This document shows positions 45,935 to 54,070 of a stretch of 64,000 nt of DNA, piece after piece (the stretch's first letter is position 1; every line of letters begins with the position of its first letter). This DNA is from Kiritimatiellia bacterium (GTDB taxonomy: Bacteria > Verrucomicrobiota > Kiritimatiellia > RFP12 > DVOR01): NCBI GenBank assembly GCA_017531445.1, contig JAFXKZ010000001.1, forward strand, positions 349,037 through 413,036, written 5' to 3'. Made by a program: the position numbers and the translations under genes. The notes under the pieces are model-generated. The model saw only the letters and a list, made by a program, of their open reading frames with translations, did not search any database and was not told the DNA's origin.

Positions 45935-47380
45935 TTATGCTTCAAAATCTTCCGGACGGCGCGACTGGATGGCCTTTGTTGCGTCTTCGGGGGTCGCGAT
46001 TGCGCACGGTCCGGCAACGCATCCTCCGGGGCAGACCATGATTTCAATGATGTCTGCCGGAGCTTTCTTGGTCTTGGCAAAAACCTTGAGCAATGCGATG
46101 TTTTTCTTGTTCAAACCGTTGATTTTGAAGACAGTTGGTTTCGGCGCACCTTCCGGGAGGTAGTGTGCCACGGCATTGGAAACACCGCCACTGATGGCGA
46201 ATTCCGCGCCATAATGTGTGCCGCCGAGCTCGGGCTGAATGGCTTCAAGGTCGTCGAATTGCACGTTTTCTGCCATCAACCAAGCACCGACTTCTTCTGC
46301 GGTAATCACATAGTCAGGCGAACCTTTCTTGTGCGCTTCGGTGCGCTTGGCCATGCAGGGGCCGATAAATACGGTCACCGCATCGGGATACATTTCCTTG
46401 GCACGGCGGTCGGAGAAGATCATCGGCGAAGGGGTGTGTGAAACATAGGGCTTGATTTCCGGCAAGTGACGTTCCACGCATTCCATCCAGGCCGGGCAGC
46501 AGCTGGTGGTCATGAAGGGTGCACCTTCGGCCTTGCGCTCGGCCCATTCGGCGGCTTCTGCAATGGCGGTGTCATCTGCACCAAGTGCAACTTCGTGTAC
46601 TTCCGAGAATCCGATTTGCTTGAGTGCCGCGTAGAGTTTGCCGGGTTCAACCGGGAAGAAGCCGTTGACAGCCGGCGCGACCAATGCGATGACACGTTTG
46701 CCTTGTGCGATGTCGCGCACCACGTGCGCCACCTGATTGCTTTGCATGATGGCGGCAAAGGGGCAGGCTTTGATGCAGCGTCCGCAACGGATGCACTTTT
46801 CGTCATCTACGGTCACGCGTCCATCATCCGTCTTACCGATGGCTCCAACCGGGCAGGCGTCTGCACAGGCCAGCGGCACTTGAATAATAGCATGATAGCG
46901 GCAGACCTCTGCGCATTTGCCGCAATTGATGCAGAGTTCGTGCGAGATGCGGGCGCGACCGTTGCGCACTTGGATGGCTTTTCGCGGGCAGATGTTGGTA
47001 CATGGGCGGGCCAAGCAGCCACGGCACATATTGGTGACCATGATTTGCGATTCCATGCACGCTGAACACGCATCCGGGAAAATGGTAAGGAAAGGGTCAC
47101 ACGCCGGAGGTGTCGTAGCGGAGTCTTCTGCATAGGAGGCCAACGTCTTCAATTCGTCTGTCTCGTCTTCTACGCGGAAGCCCAGTGCCGACATACAGCG
47201 ATAGCGCAAAGCGGCACGATCTTTATAGATGCAACAACGTGAAGAAGGCGCACCTTTGGGGCGCATCTTGAGGGGAATACGGTCAATGTCTTCGTATTTA
47301 CCTTCTTTGATCGCCTTGATCACATAGGCCAGCACCTCACGACGGAGACGGTCCGCTTCGCTGATCATTGGAATAGACAT
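45935..47380 (-). CDS. Monomeric [FeFe] hydrogenase (group B-like)
   Basis: 481 residues, a second and structurally different [FeFe] hydrogenase. It lacks the [2Fe-2S] N-terminus of hydA and instead has a Cys-rich N-terminal half (CSACMES, CRGCLARPCTNICP, CINCGKCAEVCR, CADACPVG, CIRCGRCIKACP). The H-cluster motifs read TSCCPAW, GPCMAKR and CPGGCVAGP. That matches the ferredoxin-linked 'group B' clade, whose physiological role is unsettled (hydrogen uptake, sensing and reversible ferredoxin oxidation have been proposed). A ribosome-binding site AAAGGAG lies 8 bp before ATG 47380. It follows the small Trx-like ferredoxin gene by 19 bp and may accept its electrons. Confidence 0.9.
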   Translation of the reverse strand: MSIPMISEADRLRREVLAYVIKAIKEGKYEDIDRIPLKMRPKGAPSSRCCIYKDRAALRYRCMSALGFRVEDETDELKTLASYAEDSATTPPACDPFLTIFPDACSACMESQIMVTNMCRGCLARPCTNICPRKAIQVRNGRARISHELCINCGKCAEVCRYHAIIQVPLACADACPVGAIGKTDDGRVTVDDEKCIRCGRCIKACPFAAIMQSNQVAHVVRDIAQGKRVIALVAPAVNGFFPVEPGKLYAALKQIGFSEVHEVALGADDTAIAEAAEWAERKAEGAPFMTTSCCPAWMECVERHLPEIKPYVSHTPSPMIFSDRRAKEMYPDAVTVFIGPCMAKRTEAHKKGSPDYVITAEEVGAWLMAENVQFDDLEAIQPELGGTHYGAEFAISGGVSNAVAHYLPEGAPKPTVFKINGLNKKNIALLKVFAKTKKAPADIIEIMVCPGGCVAGPCAIATPEDATKAIQSRRPEDFEA

Positions 47381-47399
47381 GGCACAACTCCTTTTCGGT

Positions 47400-47660
47400 T
47401 TAAGCTTCAAGAATGGAACGGATGGCGTTTAAGACCTTGCCTTCATCGGCTTCAGAGATCAATTCACCATTGACGCGGACAAAGGGGGCTCTGCCATATT
47501 CTCCGGCCTGCTGACACGCGCCGACGCAGCGCATTCCTTTGACGGTGACGGCGTCTTTCCATTCTTCCGGAAGACGCTCTGCGATACCGGCGAGCTGTGC
47601 GCCGCCCATCACATAGCATGTGGTTCCCATGCAAATTTCAACAACAACGTTTCCTGCCAT
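47400..47660 (-). CDS. Thioredoxin-like [2Fe-2S] protein (HndB/NuoE C-terminal type)
   Basis: 86-residue stand-alone domain with four cluster cysteines in CMGTTCYVMGG and CVGACQQAG, the same fold as the C-terminal half of NuoE/HydC and the N-terminus of HydB. It is the first gene of a two-gene transcript with the monomeric hydrogenase, so it is a likely electron carrier or regulator for that enzyme. A promoter with a good -10 lies about 55 bp upstream. Confidence 0.85.
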   Translation of the reverse strand: MAGNVVVEICMGTTCYVMGGAQLAGIAERLPEEWKDAVTVKGMRCVGACQQAGEYGRAPFVRVNGELISEADEGKVLNAIRSILEA

Positions 47661-47693
47661 TTGCTCTCTCCTGCAAATTAAGGATAAGGGTAA

Positions 47694-47744
47694 TCAATAA
47701 CATCAATTATTGACATTATAATCAAAAATCGCTATCGCTGTAAA
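47694..47744 (-). promoter_or_regulatory. Hydrogenase promoter with operator-like dyad at the start site
   Basis: On the minus strand TTTACA (47744-47739), an 18-bp spacer and TATAAT (47720-47715) form a sigma70-type promoter. Directly after the -10 lies an inverted repeat TCAATAA-N6-TTATTGA (47694-47713), spanning the expected start site, so a repressor bound there would block initiation. The block TGATTATAATGTCAATAATT recurs with few changes upstream of the divergent BspA-like gene (48261). Confidence 0.65.
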
Positions 47745-47905
47745 CTCTTTTGCCCTGTGTCACGAGAAAAATGGGTTTTTATCCAAATGGTGCGCTTTCA
47801 GGAACCGCATAAGCTCGCCTTTTACAGGAGCAAACGACCTCTCATGCGCAAGCGTAGGGTATTGCTATCGGAATGGGGTGTCAATTATCTTGTGCAGAAC
47901 GCAAA

Positions 47906-47990
47906 TCAACATGGGCGAAACCGCTGTTCAACGTGGGCGATATTGCTGCGCAACATGGGCGCAACTGACGCGTTATTTCGCCCATGTTCA
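47906..47990. repeat. 22-bp phased palindrome array 5 (four units)
   Basis: Centres lie at 47915, 47937, 47959 and 47981, exactly 22 bp apart. The first three units read CAACATGGGCGA-like (core GGGCGA/GGGCGC) in one orientation, the last TCGCCCATGTT in the other. It is the most regular array and lies between divergent transcription units. Confidence 0.88.
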
Positions 47991-48240
47991 AAATAAACGC
48001 CTCAGGGTATCACAACGGAGGTGGTGCGTAAAGATCGTAACGCATAGCCCTTCGCCATTTTGTATACGCTGTTTCTTTCAAATATGACCGTGCGCGAAAG
48101 CAGTCCGGCGCATTGCGGGTCTTCGCATTGGATCGGTCAATTTCCCGGCAGGTAACGTCCTGCTTGAATCGTTTTTCGGTTTTTTGAGTACATAAAAATC
48201 CGCTTTGCACGGGATTTTCAGCGGGCACCTTAATTAGTAT
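47991..48240. other. Non-coding part of the 840-bp hydrogenase-BspA gap
   Basis: No coding evidence. A hairpin-forming AAAATCC / GGATTTT pair (48196-48219) resembles a weak terminator on either strand, but no gene is seen for it to terminate. Confidence 0.35.
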
Positions 48241-48303
48241 TGTCTAACGGCGTCTATAAGTGATTATAATATCGTTAATTGAAGTAAGCTTTACGACTTA
48301 CTT
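48241..48303 (+). promoter_or_regulatory. Promoter and leader hairpin of the BspA-like gene
   Basis: TATAAT at 48265-48270 with TGTCTA 18 bp upstream forms a promoter-like pair. The surrounding block TGATTATAATATCGTTAATT closely matches the one before the hydrogenase unit (21 of 26 positions). A stem AAGTAAG (48282-48288) / CTTACTT (48297-48303) would lie at the very start of a ~225-nt leader. Confidence 0.5.
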
Positions 48304-48502
48304 GGGAATAGAGGTGCAGTATATTTAGCGGATGAGATGCAAAATATTTTATTGGCAAGGCTGTGAAGTCACTCTTTCCCAAAGGTGCTTCTAATCCCAT
48401 TTGCTATTTTGACGGACATTAACGTTAGAGCATTTCATTTGGCATATGAGGTATGGAGAGAGAGGCTTATTTGAATCTTAATCTTGCAGAAAGGAGTTTG
48501 CA

Positions 48503-50509
48503 ATGAAACGATTACTTTTACTTTTGGGGTTAACATTAGGGATAATAACATCTCTTATTGCGGAAACAGAAACTGTTGATGGCATTGAATGGAACTATTC
48601 GGTGTCAAATGGTAATGCAACAGTTACCGGAGGACCAACTTCAGGCGCGATTGCAATTCCCTCGCTCCTTGGTGGTTATCCCGTTACCTCAATTGGGGAG
48701 AAGGCGTTTTATAATTGCAGTGGTTTGACTTCGATTACGTTTCCCTCAACCATTACAACGATTGGTAAGGGTGCTTTTGAAGAATGTACTGCGCTTAAAT
48801 CAATTACAATCCCTGAAGGCGTAACTACCATTGATGAGGATGCCTTTAGTCGCTGTGTCACAGTAGAATCTGTCACGCTTCCTTCAACCATTGCAACAAT
48901 TGGAAACTGGGCATTTTATAATTGTGCTCAATTGGCGATTCTTTCCCACAAGATGCCCCCAAATGTTTCAATTGGACACTCAGCTTTTAAAAGAATGGTA
49001 GAAGGAATTTGGGGATATGATCATGTAGAATTGACTCCACATACTATCATTGGAGCCTTTCTGCCATCAGGCTTAAGTAAATCAGAAGTGCGCTCAATTG
49101 TGATTCCTGAGGGGACAACGCATATTCCTGATGGCGCATTTAACGGTTGCCATGGGATAACAGAAGTTATCATCCCTGAAGGTGTTACGTCCATCGGAAA
49201 ATATGCGTTTGCATTTTGTGATGGGATAAAGTCGATGACATATCCATCAAGTGTCAAAACACTCAAAGTTCATGCTTTTGATGGAGTTTTACCTGAAACA
49301 CTTTCATCAGCAGTGATTCCTGAAGGGATAAGGCTTGAGAAGCTGACCTCTTGGAAAATCCCAGAAGGTGCCACTTCTGTTCAGGGATGGAGCCGGGAGT
49401 ATCCTGATGCTTCCGGGTTCGGCACAATATCTACAACAAATAATAAAATTACTTCTATTACACTTCCGTCTTCACTCACAAGCATCGGATACAATGCATT
49501 CAGTGGATTCACCGCATTAACGTCTATCACGATTCCCGAGGGTGTTACAGAAATCGAATCAGGTGCCTTTGAAGATTGCAATAGTTTGACTTCTGTACAT
49601 ATTTCGAATCTTGCCGCATGGTGTGGCATTAAGTTTGGAGACGTTTATTCAAACCCATTGCATTATGCTAAAAATCTTTACCTAAATGGAAAACAGATAA
49701 CAGAGCTGGAGATTCCTCCGAACGTGACCTCAATCAGGGAGTATGCGTTTGAGGGTTGCACAGATTTAACCTCGGTGGAGATTCCCTTGGGCGTGACCGC
49801 AATTGGGAAGTATGCGTTTGGGAATTGTACAGGTTTAACCTCGGTAACAATTCCTGACGGCGTAACCTCAATTGGTGATGGTGCGTTTTATAATTGTAAA
49901 GGTCTGACCTCTGTGACGATTCCCTCGGGCGTGACCTCAATTGGTGATGATGCATTCGGGGAATGTAGAGCTGTGACAGTTGTAACGATTCCCGACAGTG
50001 TGACTTCAATTGGGCGTTCCGCGTTTAGGGGGTGCATTCGTCTGACCTCAATCATCATCCCAGAAGGAGTCATGTCAATCGGTGACGAAGCGTTTGCTGG
50101 CTGTGTCGGTTTAGTTGAGAGGGTTGTCATTCCATCTACAGTGATCGAAATGGGAGAAGGCGTATTTGATAGATGTATCGCACTCAACGAGGTGGAGTTT
50201 CGATGCCCACCGCCCAAAGCGAGTCGCACTTACCACGATCTTTATTCAATCCCTTATGATATTGATTATCCAATTTCAAATCAGGGAATTCAGGGTTTGT
50301 ATACGTGGGGTAATGCCAGTGCTTGGCGTAAACAGCTTGTTCGTGGTCGCTGGCACGGGATTCATATGTCAATGAAAGATGCTTGGATTCTTTATTTAGG
50401 TGGTATTCTTCTGCTGCTTGCAGGAGGTGTAGGAGGACTGCTCTTTTATAAAAAGTATAAAAAGCGTAAAGCGGCGCAATCTATTTCTGAATACTTTCTC
50501 TCGTTATGA
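48503..50509 (+). CDS. BspA-like leucine-rich-repeat protein with C-terminal TM anchor
   Basis: 668 residues. A signal peptide (MKRLLLLLGLTLGIITSLIA) is followed by about 16 LRR_5 (BspA/Treponema-type) repeats of the form LTSVTIPxGVTSIGDxAFxxC, clear from ~60 to 180 and from ~210 to 560. A TM helix (WILYLGGILLLLAGGVGGLLFY, ~637-658) and a short basic tail KKYKKRKAAQ end it. The arrangement suggests a domain displayed outside the inner membrane with a small cytoplasmic end, different from the fully secreted adhesins of this family. Such repeats bind host or bacterial proteins in oral and gut bacteria. It is monocistronic: ribosome-binding site AAAGGAG before ATG, terminator after. Confidence 0.9.
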   Translation: MKRLLLLLGLTLGIITSLIAETETVDGIEWNYSVSNGNATVTGGPTSGAIAIPSLLGGYPVTSIGEKAFYNCSGLTSITFPSTITTIGKGAFEECTALKSITIPEGVTTIDEDAFSRCVTVESVTLPSTIATIGNWAFYNCAQLAILSHKMPPNVSIGHSAFKRMVEGIWGYDHVELTPHTIIGAFLPSGLSKSEVRSIVIPEGTTHIPDGAFNGCHGITEVIIPEGVTSIGKYAFAFCDGIKSMTYPSSVKTLKVHAFDGVLPETLSSAVIPEGIRLEKLTSWKIPEGATSVQGWSREYPDASGFGTISTTNNKITSITLPSSLTSIGYNAFSGFTALTSITIPEGVTEIESGAFEDCNSLTSVHISNLAAWCGIKFGDVYSNPLHYAKNLYLNGKQITELEIPPNVTSIREYAFEGCTDLTSVEIPLGVTAIGKYAFGNCTGLTSVTIPDGVTSIGDGAFYNCKGLTSVTIPSGVTSIGDDAFGECRAVTVVTIPDSVTSIGRSAFRGCIRLTSIIIPEGVMSIGDEAFAGCVGLVERVVIPSTVIEMGEGVFDRCIALNEVEFRCPPPKASRTYHDLYSIPYDIDYPISNQGIQGLYTWGNASAWRKQLVRGRWHGIHMSMKDAWILYLGGILLLLAGGVGGLLFYKKYKKRKAAQSISEYFLSL

Positions 50510-50517
50510 TTGGGCTT

Positions 50518-50552
50518 AATTGAGCCACCCGGAATACCTGGGTGGCTCAATT
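50518..50552 (+). terminator. Terminator after the BspA-like gene
   Basis: A perfect 13-bp stem AATTGAGCCACCC (50518-50530) / GGGTGGCTCAATT (50540-50552) has a 9-base loop and starts 8 bp after the stop. Confidence 0.8.
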
Positions 50553-50631
50553 GTGTTAGGGGGCGGGGTCTTTTGATACGGTATTGCGAAATCGTTAAAA
50601 AGAGGGGTGGGGTGACGCAATGGGGTGGGGT

Positions 50632-50777
50632 TGTGTTATAACACGCGCCACGTTTACAGTGAATTGAAAGTATTCCAGCTTACGGACGTAAATGGATCAG
50701 GGCGCAGTTACGCTAAAATGGAGGCACTCGGCTTGCCGAAAGAGCGCAGCAGTGCACAGTGTGCTGCTGTTTTTTTT
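50632..50777 (+). promoter_or_regulatory. Leader with terminator upstream of the metK remnant
   Basis: A palindrome GTGTTATAACAC (50632-50643) that could be a promoter element is followed by ~100 bp with several small hairpins (e.g. TTACGGACGTAA). A strong terminator CAGCAGTGCAC/GTGTGCTGCTG then ends in nine T's at 50747-50777, only 25 bp before the decayed metK start. This is the layout of a transcription-attenuation leader or riboswitch. I cannot match it to a known SAM riboswitch class. Confidence 0.4.
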
Positions 50778-50801
50778 GAATTTGTTTCCGGAAAGAAATC
50801 G

Positions 50802-51580
50802 ATGAGTAAGTTGAATGCGCGCTATGTTTATACGTCTTAATCGATCTCTTGGGGTATCCCGATAAAATGGTAGATGTCATTTCAGATGCGGTGCTGGATG
50901 CTTGTTTGGCATTGGATGACCGTGTATATGTGGTGTGTGAAACGACGGTTGGCTCGAATCTGGTGGTGAATCGGGGTGAAATTACCTGTCGTGGTTTTGA
51001 ACCGGTGACTACAAAGGTTCTCGCTGCTGCGGTGATTCCGCGTATTGGGTATGATGATCCGGCAGAGGGATTCAGTATCATGATTTTGTGTATGTAAATA
51101 ATCTGCATGCTCAATCGCCGGATATTAATCGTGGCGTGGAACATGACGCCCCAGAGGAGTAGGGGCCGAGGCTCAGGGGATGATGTTTGGTTATGCTCTC
51201 AATGAGACGTCTGAGTTTCTGTTCTTGCCTTTGGTGGCATTGCATCGTATTTTGAAGGATTTGGCTACATCGCGTCATCAGGGAACGATTGACTGTTTGC
51301 GTCCGGATGCCAAGGGCAGGAGTCGGTGCTTTATGATGGTGGTAAGCTGATTGTAATCATGGATGTGGTGTGTTTGAATAAGACTTGTGATGTGTCGGAA
51401 GTGCGCATTTATGCGGATGTGGAGGCTGTAATCCGGGAAATGTTGGCCACAGCCGGGCTGCTGACGAATGAAACGCGTCTTCATATTAACCCGATTGGAC
51501 GCTTTGTGATTGGCGGACCTGCTGGTGACTCGGGCATGACGGGGCGTGAGATTATCATGGATACGCATGGCAGATGGGAC
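50802..51580 (+). pseudogene. metK: Decayed S-adenosylmethionine synthetase (metK) copy
   Basis: MetK homology runs through several frames. ATG 50802 gives NARYVYTS then TAA where Glu is expected. In another frame GYPDKMVDVISDAVLDACLA and later RGEITCRG follow. Next come SPDINRGVE then DAPEE with a stop, then MMFGYALNETSEF with ALHRILKDLA. RPDAKG and [10 protein letters not shown] follow, then [20 protein letters not shown] and [11 protein letters not shown]. At least two nonsense codons and several frameshifts are needed, and the C-terminal third is absent. It cannot make an active enzyme. Because MetK is normally essential, an intact copy presumably exists elsewhere. Confidence 0.88.
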
Positions 51581-51599
51581 TATGACGGCTATGGTTGCG

Positions 51600-51842
51600 A
51601 TGTCTATTATAAAAGAAGGACGTATACTTGGAGAGATGCTGTTTGAAGATGGTACAGAAGTTGCGATGGTCGGCGACATTGAAACTATGACAGAAACTGC
51701 AGAGGGGGTAGTGCTTCAAGTCGCTGCAGCATGGACGGATGCGGCGGTTGCGACTTTTATTGTCACTGATGAAGCTTTGGACTATGAAGTAATCTCTGAA
51801 CTTGAAATCACGACAGGACGCTTACCACGGAACACACGATAA
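51600..51842 (+). CDS. Unassigned acidic ORF after the metK remnant
   Basis: 80 codons beginning [20 protein letters not shown] and ending [10 protein letters not shown], acidic, with no family recognised and no ribosome-binding site. It may be a fragment of another gene brought next to the metK remnant, or chance. I give it little weight. Confidence 0.2.
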   Translation: MSIIKEGRILGEMLFEDGTEVAMVGDIETMTETAEGVVLQVAAAWTDAAVATFIVTDEALDYEVISELEITTGRLPRNTR

Positions 51843-52218
51843 GTGTATATGCGAACTCTGAATGGTAGAGGACTCTGGAAGGCTCTCTATCATTTTCTTG
51901 GAACGGAGAAAGTAAGGAGTAGCTAACGTTCCCGTTTCTTTGGCTTTGGTTTGGAGCTTTGGTAATGGCGTTTTCCATTCTTTCAGCACGTATGTTGCTA
52001 CGCTATGCGCTGTGTTTTACTCGTCGGTTTTGGAGAAAGGACTTTGTAAACTGGCGAAATTTCCATTAAAGTCTGGAGTGAACACGCTGTAAATAACGAG
52101 ATCTTGTTAACGCAATTTCAATGGTTTATGAGTTATGAAAGTGTGTGCCAGCAAATCATATCCTATTGATTTTATATCTAGTTGTTACTTTTATTGATGT
52201 GGGTTTTGTAAAAAGTTG
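51843..52218. other. Decayed/non-coding stretch before rplU
   Basis: About 375 AT-rich bases without supported ORF, palindrome array or terminator. It may be residue of the same decay that removed metK. Confidence 0.35.
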
Positions 52219-52247
52219 TTGACGTGGTGGGCGGATTTGTGTATCTT
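52219..52247 (+). promoter_or_regulatory. rplU operon promoter
   Basis: TTGACG (52219-52224), a 17-bp spacer and TATCTT (52242-52247) match a sigma70-type promoter. It gives a leader of about 60 nt before rplU. L21 operon leaders are often structured in other bacteria. None is obvious here. Confidence 0.6.
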
Positions 52248-52313
52248 ATGCTCCACTTTCTTTGCCATGGGGGCATTGAAAACGCTTTTGGAATACAACA
52301 AAGGACACATCTC

Positions 52314-52628
52314 ATGGAAGCATATGCAGTCGTTGAGGCCGGTGGCGTCCAGTGCCGTGTGGCAGTTGGTACGGTTATCGAAGTCAACCGCATGGACGGC
52401 GAGGCTGGTTCTGACATTGAACTTACCACCGTGTTGGCGTTGAACACCGGTGATGAACTCAAAATCGGTATGCCTACGGTCGAAGGCGCGAAGGTTGTCG
52501 CCACCGTTCTTGGACACAAGCGCGGCGATAAGCTGATTCATTTCCGCAAGAACCGCCGTAAAGGCTATGAACGCCGCGTCGGTCACCGCCAGGAATTGAC
52601 GGTTCTCAAGATTAAATCCATTGCTTAA
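52314..52628 (+). CDS. rplU: Ribosomal protein bL21
   Basis: 104-residue large-subunit protein with the usual start MEAYAVVEAGGVQCRV and the C-terminal HFRKNRRKGYERRVGHRQ that binds 23S rRNA. It is first in rplU-rpmA-obgE-rpmB. AAAGGAC lies upstream of ATG 52314. Confidence 0.96.
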   Translation: MEAYAVVEAGGVQCRVAVGTVIEVNRMDGEAGSDIELTTVLALNTGDELKIGMPTVEGAKVVATVLGHKRGDKLIHFRKNRRKGYERRVGHRQELTVLKIKSIA

Positions 52629-52650
52629 TTTCCGGAAAGGATAAACTATC

Positions 52651-52896
52651 ATGGCAGGTAGCACTGGTAATGGCCGCGACAGCAATTCGAAGCGTCTCGG
52701 GGTCAAGCGTTATGCCGGGCAGGTTGTCACCGCCGGATCGATTCTTGTTCGTCAGCGTGGCACGAAGTTTGCTCCTGGAGCAAACGTGGGCTGCGGTCGC
52801 GACTTTACGCTTTTTGCGTTGATTGACGGCGTTGTAGAGTTCCAGAAGAACGGCAAAGTCGTTGCTGTGAAGCCTCTTCCTGAAGTGGCTGAATAA
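52651..52896 (+). CDS. rpmA: Ribosomal protein bL27 with unusual N-terminus
   Basis: 81 residues with the core [20 protein letters not shown] and [12 protein letters not shown] typical of bL27. The N-terminus is MAGSTG directly before NGRDS, whereas most bacteria have MAHKKGxGSSR. About five residues and the basic KK pair are missing. An in-frame TAA 9 bp upstream rules out a longer start, and the ribosome-binding site GGAAAGGA is well placed. The bL27 tail reaches the peptidyl-transferase centre, so the change is notable. Confidence 0.95.
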   Translation: MAGSTGNGRDSNSKRLGVKRYAGQVVTAGSILVRQRGTKFAPGANVGCGRDFTLFALIDGVVEFQKNGKVVAVKPLPEVAE

Positions 52897-52928
52897 GGTT
52901 TTTCAGATTCGTAATTGGGACAGGAACG

Positions 52929-54035
52929 GTGAAAACCAGAACCTTTGTAGATTCGGCAATTGCCGAAGTGCGCGCAGGACGCGGTGGTGACGGGAGCGGA
53001 AGTTTCCGTCGGGAATCGCATGTTCCTGAAGGCGGACCGGACGGAGGTGACGGCGGTCGTGGCGGGAATGTCGTGGTGCGTGCAAGTACGCATGCCGACA
53101 GTTTGCTGCGTGTGTTTTATGAACCGCGTCTGTTCGCAGAGAATGGCGTCAATGGCACAGGCCAGAAGATGCATGGCCGGAATGGGGAAGATTTGATTGT
53201 CGATGTGCCTTGCGGCACGGAAGTGTATAACATGGATACCGAGGAACGCCTTGGTGAAGTGTTGGAACACGGCGCGACATTGATCATTGCCAAAGGCGGT
53301 CGTGGCGGATGGGGAAATGTACACTTCAAGAGTTCGGTAAATCAAGCTCCTGAAAAGTTCATTCCCGGGGATGAGGGCGAAGCCTTTACGGCCCGGTTTG
53401 AATTGAAGACCATTGCCGATGCGGGTTTGGTCGGTTTCCCCAATGCCGGAAAGTCCTCGTTGCTTGCTGCAATTAGTGCAGCTCGGCCTAAAATTGCCAA
53501 TTACCCTTTTACTACACTTCATCCGATTGTCGGAACGGTGGTTTACGAGGATTACGCAACGCTTCGTGTTGCAGATATTCCCGGAATCATTGAAGGCGCG
53601 GCTGATGGTGTTGGATTAGGATTGACGTTTTTGCGTCACATTTCACGTTCACGAATGCTCGTGTATGTGCTGGATATGGCTGACACAGAGAATCTGCCGG
53701 AGCATGCATACCGTGTGCTTAAGGCAGAAGTGGAAAGCTATGATCCTGCATTGGCTGGGCGCCCAGCGTTGGTTATTGCCAATAAGATGGACGAGCCGAC
53801 AGCGCAAGAACATTACGACACCTTTGTTGCAGAAACGGGAATTACGCCTTTGTGTCTCTCGTTGAAAGACGATGGGATGCCGGGATTGGAGGCTGTGCGT
53901 CAAGCATTGCGTGAAGTGCTCAATCCACAAGCAAAGGGAAGTTCGGCTTCGTTGGAAAAGTCAATGAAGCAGCCGGTGGATCACACGGAAGTTTCTGCCG
54001 AACGTTTTCGGATGGCAACGTTTCTTAAACCCTAA
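52929..54035 (+). CDS. obgE: Obg GTPase
   Basis: 368-residue ribosome-assembly GTPase. A glycine-rich Obg fold (RAGRGGDGSGSFRRE, GGPDGGDGGRGGNV, AKGGRGGWGN) precedes the G domain with GFPNAGKSS (P-loop), TTLHPIVGTV (switch I), DIPGIIEGA and NKMD. It starts at GTG 52929 behind AGGAA. The C-terminal extension is short. It lies between rpmA and rpmB as is common. Confidence 0.96.
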   Translation: MKTRTFVDSAIAEVRAGRGGDGSGSFRRESHVPEGGPDGGDGGRGGNVVVRASTHADSLLRVFYEPRLFAENGVNGTGQKMHGRNGEDLIVDVPCGTEVYNMDTEERLGEVLEHGATLIIAKGGRGGWGNVHFKSSVNQAPEKFIPGDEGEAFTARFELKTIADAGLVGFPNAGKSSLLAAISAARPKIANYPFTTLHPIVGTVVYEDYATLRVADIPGIIEGAADGVGLGLTFLRHISRSRMLVYVLDMADTENLPEHAYRVLKAEVESYDPALAGRPALVIANKMDEPTAQEHYDTFVAETGITPLCLSLKDDGMPGLEAVRQALREVLNPQAKGSSASLEKSMKQPVDHTEVSAERFRMATFLKP

Positions 54036-54070
54036 CGAATCACATACTTTTAACACAAGGAGAATACATC

